DNA of 64,000 nt from Tenacibaculum agarivorans (GTDB lineage: Bacteria > Bacteroidota > Bacteroidia > Flavobacteriales > Flavobacteriaceae), in contig NZ_MSMP01000021.1 in the NCBI RefSeq assembly GCF_001936575.1, positions 1 to 64,000 of the forward strand, written 5' to 3'. Shown here one piece after another: positions 33,627 to 42,385 of the stretch. The position numbers and the translations under genes were made by a program. Numbering within the stretch: position 1 is the stretch's first letter; every line of letters begins with the position of its first letter. Below the pieces are notes generated by a model that was not told the DNA's origin, did not search any database, and saw only the letters and a list, made by a program, of their open reading frames with translations.

Positions 33627-33809
33627 TTATTCTGTTTCTTCTTTACCTTCTTCTTTGGTAGCATCTTTAAACTCTTTGATACCAGTTCCTAATCCTTTCA
33701 TTAATTCAGGAATTTTTTTACCTCCGAAAAGTAAAACTACTAGTACAACAATGATGGCGATTTGCCATGGTCCTACAAAACCTAAAAATATTAATAGTGC
33801 ATTCATCAT
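33627..33809 (-). CDS. tatA: Twin-arginine translocase subunit TatA/TatE family
   Basis: 60 aa. A short N-terminal helix (WQIAIIVVLVVLLFGGKKIPELM) is followed by the Phe-Gly hinge (LFGGKK) and amphipathic helix (LMKGLGTGIKEFKDATKEE), then an acidic tail. TatA oligomers form the membrane passage of the Tat pathway for folded proteins. The first codon could be either of two adjacent Met; both give the same protein otherwise. A TATCTTTG -7 box lies 17 bases upstream, inside the gap to the GIN-domain gene. tatC is not in the window. Confidence 0.92.
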   Translation of the reverse strand: MMNALLIFLGFVGPWQIAIIVVLVVLLFGGKKIPELMKGLGTGIKEFKDATKEEGKEETE

Positions 33810-33825
33810 CTATAATTTGATATAG

Positions 33826-33833
33826 CAAAGATA
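33826..33833 (-). promoter_or_regulatory. -7 box of tatA
   Basis: Minus-strand TATCTTTG, full match to TAnnTTTG. No clear -33 element. Confidence 0.45.
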
Positions 33834-33842
33834 GCAAAAACT

Positions 33843-34520
33843 TTAGTTACTTCTTTCTATTGTTCCACCAATAACCTTTTTTTCATCTATAACTTCAGGC
33901 TTACCTTTATACAGGATTGTACCACCAAAACTAACTTTAGCTTCTAAAGTTTCTCCTGTATGAATTTCAGCCTTAGCACCTGATCCTGCATTGACTTTAG
34001 ACACGTTTTCAACAATTAAATCATAACCATGATAATTTGCTCCTAAATCTAATTTTACAGTTTGGTTTTTAGCCTCTCCTTTTAATTTAATTACTCCTGC
34101 TGAAGAAGCTTTTACTGTTAAATGTTTTATTTTAACAGTCATGTTTATGTACGAACCTTCTTGAGCTTTAATATCAATATGTTGCTGTTCTATTCCTGCA
34201 GATACAATAGATGAACCTTCGTTAGCATCTATTACAGGGATAGGTTTATTAAAATAAATAATTACTTTAACCTTTCCATCTGCTGTTGTTTCTGGAAATT
34301 TTAAAGATATCTTTAGTTTTTCATTTTGCTGTTTAACTTTTACTTTGTTTGATTTTTCTCCAGAAATATGAATTTCTTGTTTATCAGATTTTATCAATTC
34401 TACATCTATTCCGTTATAAACTTTAAGGATTTCAAAATCTCCTAAACCTCTCGTAATTGTCTCTTGTGCAGAGGATAACAGTGTAAAAAAACAAAATGTA
34501 ATGTAAAGTAGTTGTTTCAT
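33843..34520 (-). CDS. GIN-domain (DUF2807) secreted protein
   Basis: 225 aa with signal peptide MKQLLYITFCFFTLLSSAQE. The mature part is the repetitive beta-solenoid of the 'head, GIN' domain: VKVIIYFNKPIPVIDANEGSSIVS, GSYINMTVKIKHLTVKASSAGVIKLKGEA, LDLGANYHGYDLIVENVSKVNAGSGAKAEI. These domains occur in putative adhesins and in periplasmic proteins of Bacteroidota; here there is no autotransporter part, so it is probably a free periplasmic or outer-membrane-attached protein. It lies 33 bases upstream of tatA and could be cotranscribed. Confidence 0.9.
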   Translation of the reverse strand: MKQLLYITFCFFTLLSSAQETITRGLGDFEILKVYNGIDVELIKSDKQEIHISGEKSNKVKVKQQNEKLKISLKFPETTADGKVKVIIYFNKPIPVIDANEGSSIVSAGIEQQHIDIKAQEGSYINMTVKIKHLTVKASSAGVIKLKGEAKNQTVKLDLGANYHGYDLIVENVSKVNAGSGAKAEIHTGETLEAKVSFGGTILYKGKPEVIDEKKVIGGTIERSN

Positions 34521-34589
34521 TTTAAAGGAATTATAGTATTATAAATTAAACTAAAAAAAGAAATCTATAGTATAATTTAAGCGTTAAAA

Positions 34590-36788
34590 TTAATGAGAAA
34601 TCAATTCGAAATCTAAATGTTTACGTTCTAAATCTGTATGTTTTACTTTAACTGTAACAGGATCACCTAATTGAATCATTGCTTGAGTAGATTGACCGAT
34701 AACAGCATACTGTTTTTCATCAAAAATATAATAGTCATCTTTTATATCTCTAATCCTAACCATACCTTCACATTTATTAGATACTATTTCAACATAAATA
34801 CCCCATTCAGTTACACCTGAAATAACACCTTGAAATTCCTGATCTTTATGATCTTGCATGTATTTTACTTGCATATATTTTATGGAATCTCGTTCTGCCT
34901 TAGCAGCTAATTCTTCCATTTTGGAAGTGTGTTTACAACGTTCTTCATATCCATCAACTTTTGGAGAAGATCCTCCATCTAAATAATGTTGTAATAAACG
35001 ATGCGTCATTACATCAGGATATCTACGTATTGGCGAGGTAAAGTGACTGTAATAGTCAAATGCTAAACCGTAATGACCGATGTTTTGAGTAGTATATACA
35101 GCTTTACTCATAGAACGTATGGCTAGTGTTTCTACTAAATTTGCTTCACCTTTACCATGAACGTCTTTTAATAATTTATTTAAGCTTTCAGAAGTTGACT
35201 CTCTCGATTGAGTATCAATTTTATAACCAAATTTTGAGATAATATTTTGTAAAGAAGCTAGTTTATCAACATCAGGTTCATCATGAATTCTATATACAAA
35301 AGTCTTATTTGTAGGTCGACCTCCTTTACCTTTTCCTATAAATTCTGCTACTTTTTTGTTAGCTAATAACATAAACTCTTCTATAAGTTTATTAGCATCC
35401 TTACCTTCTTTAAAAAATACTCCAATTGGATTAGCTTCTTCATCTAAATGGAACTTTACTTCCACTTTATCAAAAGAAATAGCTCCAGCTTTCATACGCT
35501 TTGCACGCATCTTCTTGGCTAATTCATCTAATTTTAAAGTAGCTTCAACAATCTTATCATCTACTGTGTATTCAGAACCTGTAAGTGATACTTCTTGAGG
35601 AATTATATTATTTTTATTTTCTATAATTGCTTGCGCTTCCTCATACGCAAAGCGTTTATCAGAATACGTGACAGTTCTACCAAACCATTGGTTATGAATG
35701 TTAGCTTTCTCATCTAATTCAAAAACGGCAGAAAAGGTCAATTTTTCTTCATTTGGACGTAATGAACATACTCCATTAGACAGCATTTCTGGAAGCATAG
35801 GAACCACTCTATCTACTAAATATACTGAAGTAGCTCTATCATAAGCTTCATCATCTAAAATCGTTTTTGACTGTAGATAATGAGATACATCAGCAATATG
35901 AATACCAATCTCATAATTACCATTCTCTAATACGGTAAAAGAAAGAGCATCATCAAAATCTTTAGCATCTTTAGGATCAATAGTAAAGGTAAGATCTTCT
36001 CTCATATCTCTTCTTTTACTAATTTCTTCAGCTGTAATTTCAATAGGTAATTCTTCTGCTTCTTTTTCTACTTCTTTAGGAAATTCATAAGGTAATCCAT
36101 ATTCTAATAATATAGAATGAATTTCAGTGTCATGATCACCAGGTCTTCCTAAAATCTGAGTAATTTTTCCAAAAGGATTCTTAGAATTATCAGGCCAATC
36201 TGTAATTTTTGCTACAACTTTATCTCCATTATCTGCTCCATTTAATTTTCCTTTAGAAATAAAAATATCAGCATACATTTTTGGACTGTCAGGTAAAACA
36301 AAACCAAAATTCTTACTCATTTGAAGCGTACCAACAAACTCTTGTTTTGCTCTCTCAATAATTTCTACTACATCTGCTTCAAGTTTTGGCGTTTTTCTTT
36401 TATTGTATACATATACTCTAACAATGTCGTCTTGTAAGGCTTTATTTAAGTTTACTGAAGGCACAAAAATATCTTCTTCAAAGTCATCACAAATAAAATA
36501 TCCATTACCATTTGCCGTAAGATCCATAGTTCCAATATGGTATTTACGATCAGCGTTAATTTTATATTTACCTTTTTCTACTTCTACTATCTTTTGAGAA
36601 GAAGCTAGTTCACTTAGTTTCTTAATAATCTGGTTTCTTCCTTCAGTATCACTAATTGCAATTTTACTAGCAATTTGTTTGTAATTAAAAGACTTAGTAC
36701 TGTCTTCATTCAAAATTCTAAAAATCTTTCGAGTTAAGTCTTTGATTACCTTACCTTTCTTTTTATAAATTTTTTTCTTTCTAGGCAT
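34590..36788 (-). CDS. rnr: Ribonuclease R
   Basis: The start chosen is the internal Met at 36788 (MPRKKKIYKKKGK), as flavobacterial RNase R proteins usually begin with a short basic stretch; seven further codons lie upstream to 36809. About 732 aa. Order: winged-helix N-terminus, two cold-shock domains (about 70-220), the RNB catalytic domain with the acidic active site FTIDPKDAKDFDDALSF (about 265-281) and IHIADVSHYL, and a C-terminal S1 domain (about 635-725, EFQGVISGVTEWGIYVEI). It is a processive 3'-5' exonuclease that degrades structured RNA, including rRNA and mRNA. Confidence 0.95.
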   Translation of the reverse strand: MPRKKKIYKKKGKVIKDLTRKIFRILNEDSTKSFNYKQIASKIAISDTEGRNQIIKKLSELASSQKIVEVEKGKYKINADRKYHIGTMDLTANGNGYFICDDFEEDIFVPSVNLNKALQDDIVRVYVYNKRKTPKLEADVVEIIERAKQEFVGTLQMSKNFGFVLPDSPKMYADIFISKGKLNGADNGDKVVAKITDWPDNSKNPFGKITQILGRPGDHDTEIHSILLEYGLPYEFPKEVEKEAEELPIEITAEEISKRRDMREDLTFTIDPKDAKDFDDALSFTVLENGNYEIGIHIADVSHYLQSKTILDDEAYDRATSVYLVDRVVPMLPEMLSNGVCSLRPNEEKLTFSAVFELDEKANIHNQWFGRTVTYSDKRFAYEEAQAIIENKNNIIPQEVSLTGSEYTVDDKIVEATLKLDELAKKMRAKRMKAGAISFDKVEVKFHLDEEANPIGVFFKEGKDANKLIEEFMLLANKKVAEFIGKGKGGRPTNKTFVYRIHDEPDVDKLASLQNIISKFGYKIDTQSRESTSESLNKLLKDVHGKGEANLVETLAIRSMSKAVYTTQNIGHYGLAFDYYSHFTSPIRRYPDVMTHRLLQHYLDGGSSPKVDGYEERCKHTSKMEELAAKAERDSIKYMQVKYMQDHKDQEFQGVISGVTEWGIYVEIVSNKCEGMVRIRDIKDDYYIFDEKQYAVIGQSTQAMIQLGDPVTVKVKHTDLERKHLDFELISH

Positions 36789-36919
36789 AAAATCATTTAA
36801 AATATTCAACAGACTAAATTACAAAGAATTATTCTGAAAAAATTTTCTTAAAAAAATCTTAAGAAAAATGTAACATATCTAAAATTCTCTCGTCTATATA
36901 TAAAAACAACTACTTAAAA

Positions 36920-37084
36920 GTGAAAAACTTACGTAAAATAATATTATTATTTCTTTTGATTTTCTTAACAGGAATCATTATTGCTGCTGTAAGTATAAAC
37001 ACCACTTTAGATAAAAAAGAAACCTCTACTAGTCTTACTTCTAAACAAGACATCACATATCTGATCAAGTTATCTAATTTCTAA
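36920..37084 (+). CDS. 54-aa single-helix small protein (GTG start)
   Basis: A frame from GTG 36920 to TAA 37084 reads MKNLRKIILLFLLIFLTGII, then AAVSINTTLDKKE and a polar tail ending LIKLSNF. A basic start followed by one hydrophobic helix is either a membrane anchor or an uncleaved signal. It is divergent from rnr (131 bases). No family is recognised; the hydrophobicity pattern and sensible codon use are the only support. Confidence 0.4.
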   Translation: MKNLRKIILLFLLIFLTGIIIAAVSINTTLDKKETSTSLTSKQDITYLIKLSNF

Positions 37085-37887
37085 AAGTTAGCTATAATTT
37101 ACAACAATTAAGAGTTACTTATTTTTAGCAAAAGGCATTAAAAAAGCATAGTATCACTTTTCGATACAATTTTACTTTTGATTTCGATAAACCCAATCAC
37201 TAGTAAATTACTATCATTAATAGCCGTTTCACAAAATTTTATCAAAGGTTTCAAGCAAACAAGGATTTATTATTCAAGATTCACGTTATTGAACTAATCT
37301 TCAATTTAAATGCTTAGTAAATCTAAAATCGTATGTGTACTATTTCGACAACAATATTTTCAATTGAGTTAATCAGTTTTACTTACTCAAATAAAATATG
37401 AATGATCAATTTCTAAATTTCGTTATTAACACTTTATATTATTATAGAATTCTTTCTTTTTAAATTTAAAAAAACAATACTGCTTATAATAGTGTGTTAA
37501 TTTGTGGAATTGATTTGTGAAAATAAATTTGGTTTTATGAGTTATTAAATGAAATGAACAATTTATGAGTATAAAATACAGCTGAAAATCAACTTAAAAG
37601 TAGAGTTATTAACAATCTGAATTTATTTAAATCCACTTCTTTTTATGAATAGTTAATTTCTTGTTCATTGTAAATAAATTGTAAATTTTATGTTGATAAA
37701 ATTGAATTAAAAAACTAAAAAAAAAGTTGCATAATTCACCTAGCCCGCTGTATTGTAAAAAAAACTCAAAAAGCCAAAAAATCTTTTGATAAACTTCTTA
37801 GGAGTTCTTAACAATTTAGAAAAATTGGTAAGTGTTTTATTTTTAAAGCTTTAGTACCCTTTTCAAAAAAAGCATTGTTAATTACTG
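37085..37887. other. A/T-rich intergenic region, with a decayed repeat unit
   Basis: About 800 bases without a gene. Bases 37150-37215 (CTTTTGATTTCGATAAACCCAATCACTAG, continued by similar text) match the units at 30430 and 30750 (CTTTTGATTTAGATAAATTCAATCACCAG). The rest is A/T-rich with several GTTGATAA/TTATTAAC-like words, but no clear DnaA-box cluster, so I do not call an origin. Confidence 0.5.
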
Positions 37888-37915
37888 TTGATAACCGTTA
37901 ATAACACTATTTTTG
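37888..37915 (+). promoter_or_regulatory. rpiB promoter (-33 TTG, -7 TATTTTTG)
   Basis: TTG at 37888-37890, a 17-base spacer and TATTTTTG (37908-37915), a full match to TAnnTTTG, 31 bases before the rpiB start. Confidence 0.5.
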
Positions 37916-37946
37916 TGGCCAACAACACAATTAAAATCAAGAAATT

Positions 37947-38378
37947 ATGACTATTGCTATTGGTAATGATCACGCAGGGACAGAATATAAGTTTGAAATC
38001 ATCAAACTATTAGAAGAATTAGGTCATACTGTAGTTAATTTTGGAACGGATGATAATGGAAGTATGGATTATCCAGACACAATTCATCCGACAGCTAATG
38101 CAGTTGAAAGTAAGGAAGCCGATTTAGGTATTATTTTATGCGGAAGTGGTAACGGAGCGCAAATGACTGCGAACAAACATCAAGGTATTAGAGCTGCACT
38201 ATGTTGGAATAATGAATTGGTAGCTTTAGCTAGACAACATAATAATGCTAACATATTAACAATTCCTGCACGTTTTGTTTCTTTACAACAAGCATTAGGC
38301 TTTGTAAAACTATTTTTATCTACTGATTTTGAAGGTGGTCGTCACCAAAATAGAGTATCTAAAATCGCTTGTAGTTAA
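37947..38378 (+). CDS. rpiB: Ribose-5-phosphate isomerase B
   Basis: 143 aa. It interconverts ribose 5-phosphate and ribulose 5-phosphate in the pentose phosphate pathway. It shows the RpiB/LacAB pattern: GNDHAGTEYKFEII at 6-19 (His for ring opening), NFGTDDNGSMDYPD, the catalytic Cys65 in LCGSGNGAQMTANK, and GGRHQNRV near the end. It heads a short run with an ElaA-like acetyltransferase (14 bases later) and a membrane protein. Confidence 0.94.
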   Translation: MTIAIGNDHAGTEYKFEIIKLLEELGHTVVNFGTDDNGSMDYPDTIHPTANAVESKEADLGIILCGSGNGAQMTANKHQGIRAALCWNNELVALARQHNNANILTIPARFVSLQQALGFVKLFLSTDFEGGRHQNRVSKIACS

Positions 38379-38392
38379 TAACTAGTTAACAA

Positions 38393-38833
38393 ATGGAATT
38401 TTTAGTAAAATCTTTTAATGAGCTCTCTTTAAGAGAGCTTTATAGTATATTACAATTACGTTCAGAAGTATTTGTTGTTGAACAAGATTGTGTATATCAA
38501 GATATTGATGGTAAAGATGATAAAGCTTTGCATGTTTTAGGTATAAAGAATAACCAAATTGTAGCCTATACTCGCTTATTTAAACCATTAGATTATTTTG
38601 AAGAAGCAAGTATAGGAAGAGTTATTGTTAAGCAAGAAGAACGTAAATATGGTTATGGTCATGATTTGATGAAATTTTCTATAGATACGGTTATTAACAA
38701 GTTTTCTACACGTAGTATAAAAATAGGAGCACAAACCTATTTACAGAAATTCTACGAGTCACATGGTTTTCAACAAGTAGGTGAAGGTTATATTGAAGAC
38801 GGAATTCCTCATATTCATATGATTAGAGAATAA
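38393..38833 (+). CDS. ElaA-like GNAT acetyltransferase
   Basis: 146 aa. The opening LVKSFNELSLRELYSILQLRSEVFVVEQDCVYQD, with the RxxVFVVEQxCxY pattern, is diagnostic for the ElaA group. The acetyl-CoA region IGRVIVKQEERKYGYGHDLM (with the G-x-G loop YGYG) follows at about 75-95. ElaA-type enzymes acetylate an unknown substrate. It lies 14 bases after rpiB and 16 bases before the next gene; all three are probably one transcript. Confidence 0.88.
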   Translation: MEFLVKSFNELSLRELYSILQLRSEVFVVEQDCVYQDIDGKDDKALHVLGIKNNQIVAYTRLFKPLDYFEEASIGRVIVKQEERKYGYGHDLMKFSIDTVINKFSTRSIKIGAQTYLQKFYESHGFQQVGEGYIEDGIPHIHMIRE

Positions 38834-38849
38834 TTAATTTTCTAATGGG

Positions 38850-39377
38850 ATGATCATAGATATCATTAAAGTTATATTATTGCCGACCGTTATAGGGGGA
38901 ATTCTTTTGTATTCTGATTATAAATCAAATAAAAGAATACAACGAAATGTTCATAACCAATTTACACTGAAACTAAATAAGAGTTATTTATGGATAGGAA
39001 TTATTTGTTGTTTGTTTGGTTCAGTACTTATGAGTGCGGCAATTAAACACTGGAATAAAGATATATATATAATGTCTTCACTTACAGTATTATTCTTTTT
39101 AGTAATGGGTAGTATAGTTCTGTTGTGGTACTATAATTATGAGTTGGTTTTTGATGAGAAAAGAATAATAGCTTCAGATTGGAAAAGAAAGAAAATAACT
39201 ACTAAATGGAGTGAAATAGAAAATATTAAATTTAATACAATATCAGGATATTTAAAACTTTATTCTAAAAATGACAGAATAGCTGTACATCAGCATTCAA
39301 TAGGTTTTGTAGAATTTTTAAGATTTATGGAAATGAAAACTAATTATACGAAAGAAGAATTAAAGATTCCTTTTTAA
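38850..39377 (+). CDS. Membrane protein with PH-like cytosolic tail, unknown function
   Basis: 175 aa. Three hydrophobic helices (about 5-20, 49-68 and 76-95), then a soluble half of about 80 residues: YELVFDEKRIIASDWKRKKITTKWSEIENIKFNTISGYLKLYS. The 'VFDEKRIIASDWKRKKITTKWSEIENI' type of sequence is what bacterial PH-domain (bPH) membrane proteins show after their helices. I call the fold tentatively. Last gene of the rpiB run. Confidence 0.75.
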   Translation: MIIDIIKVILLPTVIGGILLYSDYKSNKRIQRNVHNQFTLKLNKSYLWIGIICCLFGSVLMSAAIKHWNKDIYIMSSLTVLFFLVMGSIVLLWYYNYELVFDEKRIIASDWKRKKITTKWSEIENIKFNTISGYLKLYSKNDRIAVHQHSIGFVEFLRFMEMKTNYTKEELKIPF

Positions 39378-39388
39378 AAGATAGCAAA

Positions 39389-39563
39389 TTAACGTGAACC
39401 TTGCTTAAAGAAACTCCTGTCACTTCGAGTAAAATTATTTGTAATACAATGGAAAATAATTTTGTATCGAGAAGTATTTCACTAGTTCTCGATAAAATTT
39501 TACACCGTTAGCACTTTGTAAAATCACTCGAACTGACAAAAAAGTTTATCCAAGATTCACGTT
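39389..39563. repeat. Dispersed palindromic element, copy 2 (MITE-like)
   Basis: Outer arms TTAACGTGAACCTTG and CCAAGATTCACGTTAA are inverted copies. Inside, GTCACTTCGAGTAAAAT and AAAATCACTCGAACTGAC face each other, and TCTCGATAAAATTTTAC repeats text of copy 1 at 12435-12610. No ORF. It occupies the whole gap between converging genes. Confidence 0.65.
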
Positions 39564-39566
39564 AAA

Positions 39567-40148
39567 TTAATGTATTAACTGCATCAAATCCTCAACTTCA
39601 ACCACTCCACCTGAAGGTAAATCATTCAACCAAATATTTCCTACACGTACTCTAACCAAACGTAATGTTGGAAAACCAACTGCAGATGTCATTTTACGAA
39701 CTTGCCGGTATTTTCCTTCTTGTAAAGTAATAGAAATCCAGGAAGTTGGCCCGTGACGATCGTCTCTAATTTTCATGGAACGTTCTGGAAAGTTAGGAGT
39801 TTCTATACTCTTTACTTTACAAGGTTTTGTAAGATATTTTTCACCTTTAATTCCAATTTTAACACCAGTTTTTAATTGCTCAATTTCTGCGTTAGTAATA
39901 GCTCCATCAACTTGAACGTAATATTCTTTTTCTACTTTACCTCTTGTAGTAATATAATCACTTACTTTTCCATCGGTTGTTAATAACAATAATCCTTCAG
40001 ATTTTACATCCAATCTACCTATAGCCATTGTTCCTTCAGGAAAATCATGTAATTCTCCTAACATTTTCTTTTTTCGTTTAGTTTGATTGTTGATAAACTG
40101 AGAAAGAAAACCAAAAGGTTTATGAATAATAAAGTGTTTATGTTTCAT
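39567..40148 (-). CDS. RluE-like 23S rRNA pseudouridine synthase
   Basis: 193 aa, RsuA/RluE group without the N-terminal S4 domain. The catalytic loop is GRLDVKSEGLLLLTTDG (about 42-58), with the conserved Asp. Other family pieces: HFIIHKPFGFLSQF at the start and EGKYRQVRKMTSAVGFPTLRLVRVRVG near the end. E. coli RluE makes pseudouridine 2457 in 23S rRNA; the same position is likely, though not provable from sequence alone. Confidence 0.92.
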   Translation of the reverse strand: MKHKHFIIHKPFGFLSQFINNQTKRKKKMLGELHDFPEGTMAIGRLDVKSEGLLLLTTDGKVSDYITTRGKVEKEYYVQVDGAITNAEIEQLKTGVKIGIKGEKYLTKPCKVKSIETPNFPERSMKIRDDRHGPTSWISITLQEGKYRQVRKMTSAVGFPTLRLVRVRVGNIWLNDLPSGGVVEVEDLMQLIH

Positions 40149-40174
40149 ATTGTTATAGCAATAGTATAAAAAAA

Positions 40175-40191
40175 GCGGGTAAAATACCCGC
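40175..40191 (-). terminator. Hairpin terminator of the DUF2167 gene
   Basis: GCGGGTA-AAA-TACCCGC; on the minus strand seven T follow. It separates the DUF2167 gene from rluE. Confidence 0.8.
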
Positions 40192-40216
40192 TCTCATATA
40201 AAAAGAACTCTATTTT

Positions 40217-41107
40217 TTACGCTTCTTCACTCTTTGTTCCGAAAATTCTATTTTTAAGTGCTCCAAATATACCTACAACCGCAATAGCAATAAATTTCCA
40301 AAACTTTAATATCAAAGCAAAAAAACCAGCTTTAGCTAATAATTTTCCAGCGATTAATCCTCCAATACCATATGCAGCAACCTTGTCTATACTAGCATCA
40401 AAATCTGCATAAGTATTCCCTTCTGTAAATGCAACACTACTCAATATTTGATCTACATTATTTTTAACTAAAGGCAAAACATCCATAGTCCCAATAGCAT
40501 TTAAGTTTAAATATCCAGATCTACCTAAAACCCTAATGTTATAGTTTAGTGTATTAATACTATCTGTTCCAAATTTTAACTCTTTAGCCCAGTGTAATTT
40601 TTTGGTATTTTCATCATAAAAAGGCTCAGAAGCCCAACCTACTAAATGTATAGAAGGGTAACCTAATTTTTCTCTTTGTTCGTTTGAGGCATCAGTATCA
40701 TTTTGCATTTCAGATAAAAGATCATTGTAATCAATATCTTTAGCATCTTCATCATTAATATATCCATCATCAGAATAGGTTATCTCCACAGCATAGGTAA
40801 AATTATCACTAATAGGACCAACATTTTCAGGAAATAACATTCCTAAAACTTCAGAAGGAGGATTTCCCCATAAATCAGTTAAAACCATTGAACTCTGTTC
40901 TGCATCTAAAAATTTGTAACCCGTAGGAACATTTATTTCTGCCAAACCATTATCTAATACTACTTTTCCTGTTTTGTAACTAAAACTAGAATTGATACTA
41001 TCAATTTTCTTTTGAAATTCGTTATTAGGAGTTTCAACAATCTCTTCCTGAGAAAAACATAGGAATGACAAATGAATAAAAACAACTGATAAAAGTAATT
41101 TTTTCAT
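40217..41107 (-). CDS. DUF2167 membrane protein
   Basis: The internal Met at 41107 is preferred, as MKKLLLSVVFIHLSFLCFSQ is a good signal peptide; the longer frame to 41146 adds 13 residues that would block it. 296 aa. The periplasmic part has the DUF2167 pattern GYKFLDAEQSSMVLTDLWGNPP (about 47-68), ITYSDDGYINDEDAKDIDYNDLL, and a C-terminal pair of helices (LIAGKLLAKAGFFALILKFWKFIAIAVVGIFGAL). The function of this widespread family is unknown. Confidence 0.88.
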   Translation of the reverse strand: MKKLLLSVVFIHLSFLCFSQEEIVETPNNEFQKKIDSINSSFSYKTGKVVLDNGLAEINVPTGYKFLDAEQSSMVLTDLWGNPPSEVLGMLFPENVGPISDNFTYAVEITYSDDGYINDEDAKDIDYNDLLSEMQNDTDASNEQREKLGYPSIHLVGWASEPFYDENTKKLHWAKELKFGTDSINTLNYNIRVLGRSGYLNLNAIGTMDVLPLVKNNVDQILSSVAFTEGNTYADFDASIDKVAAYGIGGLIAGKLLAKAGFFALILKFWKFIAIAVVGIFGALKNRIFGTKSEEA

Positions 41108-41208
41108 AGAATTTTTTTTTAATTGAATTAGGGTGCAATTATACAAAAAAATGCATTAGTTTTTCATAACTTAGCGCATCTTATTTTACAAAATTTTTTA
41201 GCAATTTT

Positions 41209-42216
41209 ATGGCAGCAGATAAAGAAAAGGAAGCGAAATTAAAAGCGCTTCAACTTACTCTAGATAAATTAGATAAGTCTTACGGTAAAGGTACCGTAAT
41301 GAAGTTAGGAGATAAAGTTATTGATGATGTAGATGCAATATCTTCTGGCTCTTTAGGATTAGATTTGGCGTTAGGAGTTGGTGGATATCCTAGAGGAAGA
41401 ATTATAGAAATATATGGACCTGAATCTTCTGGTAAAACTACGTTAACCTTACACGCTATAGCAGAAGCACAAAAAGCAGGAGGAATAGCAGCATTTATAG
41501 ATGCAGAACATGCTTTTGATCGTTTTTATGCAGAAAGTCTAGGAATTGATGTTGATAATTTAATTATATCTCAACCGGATCATGGTGAGCAAGCTTTAGA
41601 GATTGCTGACAATTTAATTCGTTCTGGAGCAATTGATATTGTAGTGGTAGATTCGGTAGCAGCATTAACGCCTAAATCAGAGATTGAAGGTGAAATGGGT
41701 GATTCTAAAATGGGATTACATGCACGTTTAATGTCGCAAGCTTTACGTAAATTAACCGCTACTATTAGCAAAACGAATTGTACTGTAATTTTCATTAACC
41801 AGTTACGTGAAAAAATTGGAGTTATGTTTGGTAATCCAGAAACAACTACTGGTGGTAATGCATTAAAATTCTATGCATCTGTTCGATTAGATATTCGTAG
41901 GAGAACACAGATTAAAGATGGTGATAGAGTAATTGGAAACAGTACTAAAGTGAAGGTGGTAAAAAATAAAGTTGCACCACCATTTCAAACGGCCGAATTC
42001 GATATTATGTATGGAGCAGGAGTTTCTAAAGTAGGAGAAATTCTTGATATTGGTGTAGAACTAGGTATTGTTAAAAAGAGTGGATCTTGGTTTAGTTATG
42101 GTGATACTAAATTAGGTCAGGGAAGAGATGCTGTAAAAGGCTTAATTAAAGATAACCCTGAGTTAATGGAAGAGTTAGAAACTAAGATTAAAGAAGCTAT
42201 CGAAAATCAAGAGTAA
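41209..42216 (+). CDS. recA: RecA recombinase
   Basis: 335 aa, full length and well conserved. Walker A GPESSGKTT (70-78), catalytic Glu and Walker B-like IDIVVVDSVAAL, L1/L2 loops (GEMGDSKMGLHARLMSQALR; NQLREKIGVMFGNPETTTGGNAL). It catalyses homologous pairing and strand exchange and, in many bacteria, LexA autocleavage. It is divergent from the DUF2167 gene and ends in a strong terminator at 42240. No LexA-type box was recognised upstream. Confidence 0.98.
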   Translation: MAADKEKEAKLKALQLTLDKLDKSYGKGTVMKLGDKVIDDVDAISSGSLGLDLALGVGGYPRGRIIEIYGPESSGKTTLTLHAIAEAQKAGGIAAFIDAEHAFDRFYAESLGIDVDNLIISQPDHGEQALEIADNLIRSGAIDIVVVDSVAALTPKSEIEGEMGDSKMGLHARLMSQALRKLTATISKTNCTVIFINQLREKIGVMFGNPETTTGGNALKFYASVRLDIRRRTQIKDGDRVIGNSTKVKVVKNKVAPPFQTAEFDIMYGAGVSKVGEILDIGVELGIVKKSGSWFSYGDTKLGQGRDAVKGLIKDNPELMEELETKIKEAIENQE

Positions 42217-42239
42217 CTTTTACAAAAATAATCATACAA

Positions 42240-42271
42240 AAAAATCGGCTAATTTATTAGCCGATTTTTTT
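42240..42271 (+). terminator. recA terminator hairpin
   Basis: AAAAATCGGCTAA-TTTA-TTAGCCGAT followed by seven T. Confidence 0.88.
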
Positions 42272-42385
42272 ATGGATTTAAAATTTAGGTAAAATCCCCA
42301 ATTTTATATACACTAACAAATATTGTTTTTATTTCATAGCAATATTCTGTAAATTAGGTTGATATAAACCATACCCCCCAATATT

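Noticed and set aside
37085..37946. Possible replication origin (long A/T-rich intergenic region before rpiB)
   Set aside because: Only scattered GTTGATAA-like words; no cluster of TTATCCACA-type DnaA boxes and no dnaA gene. GC skew could not be computed.
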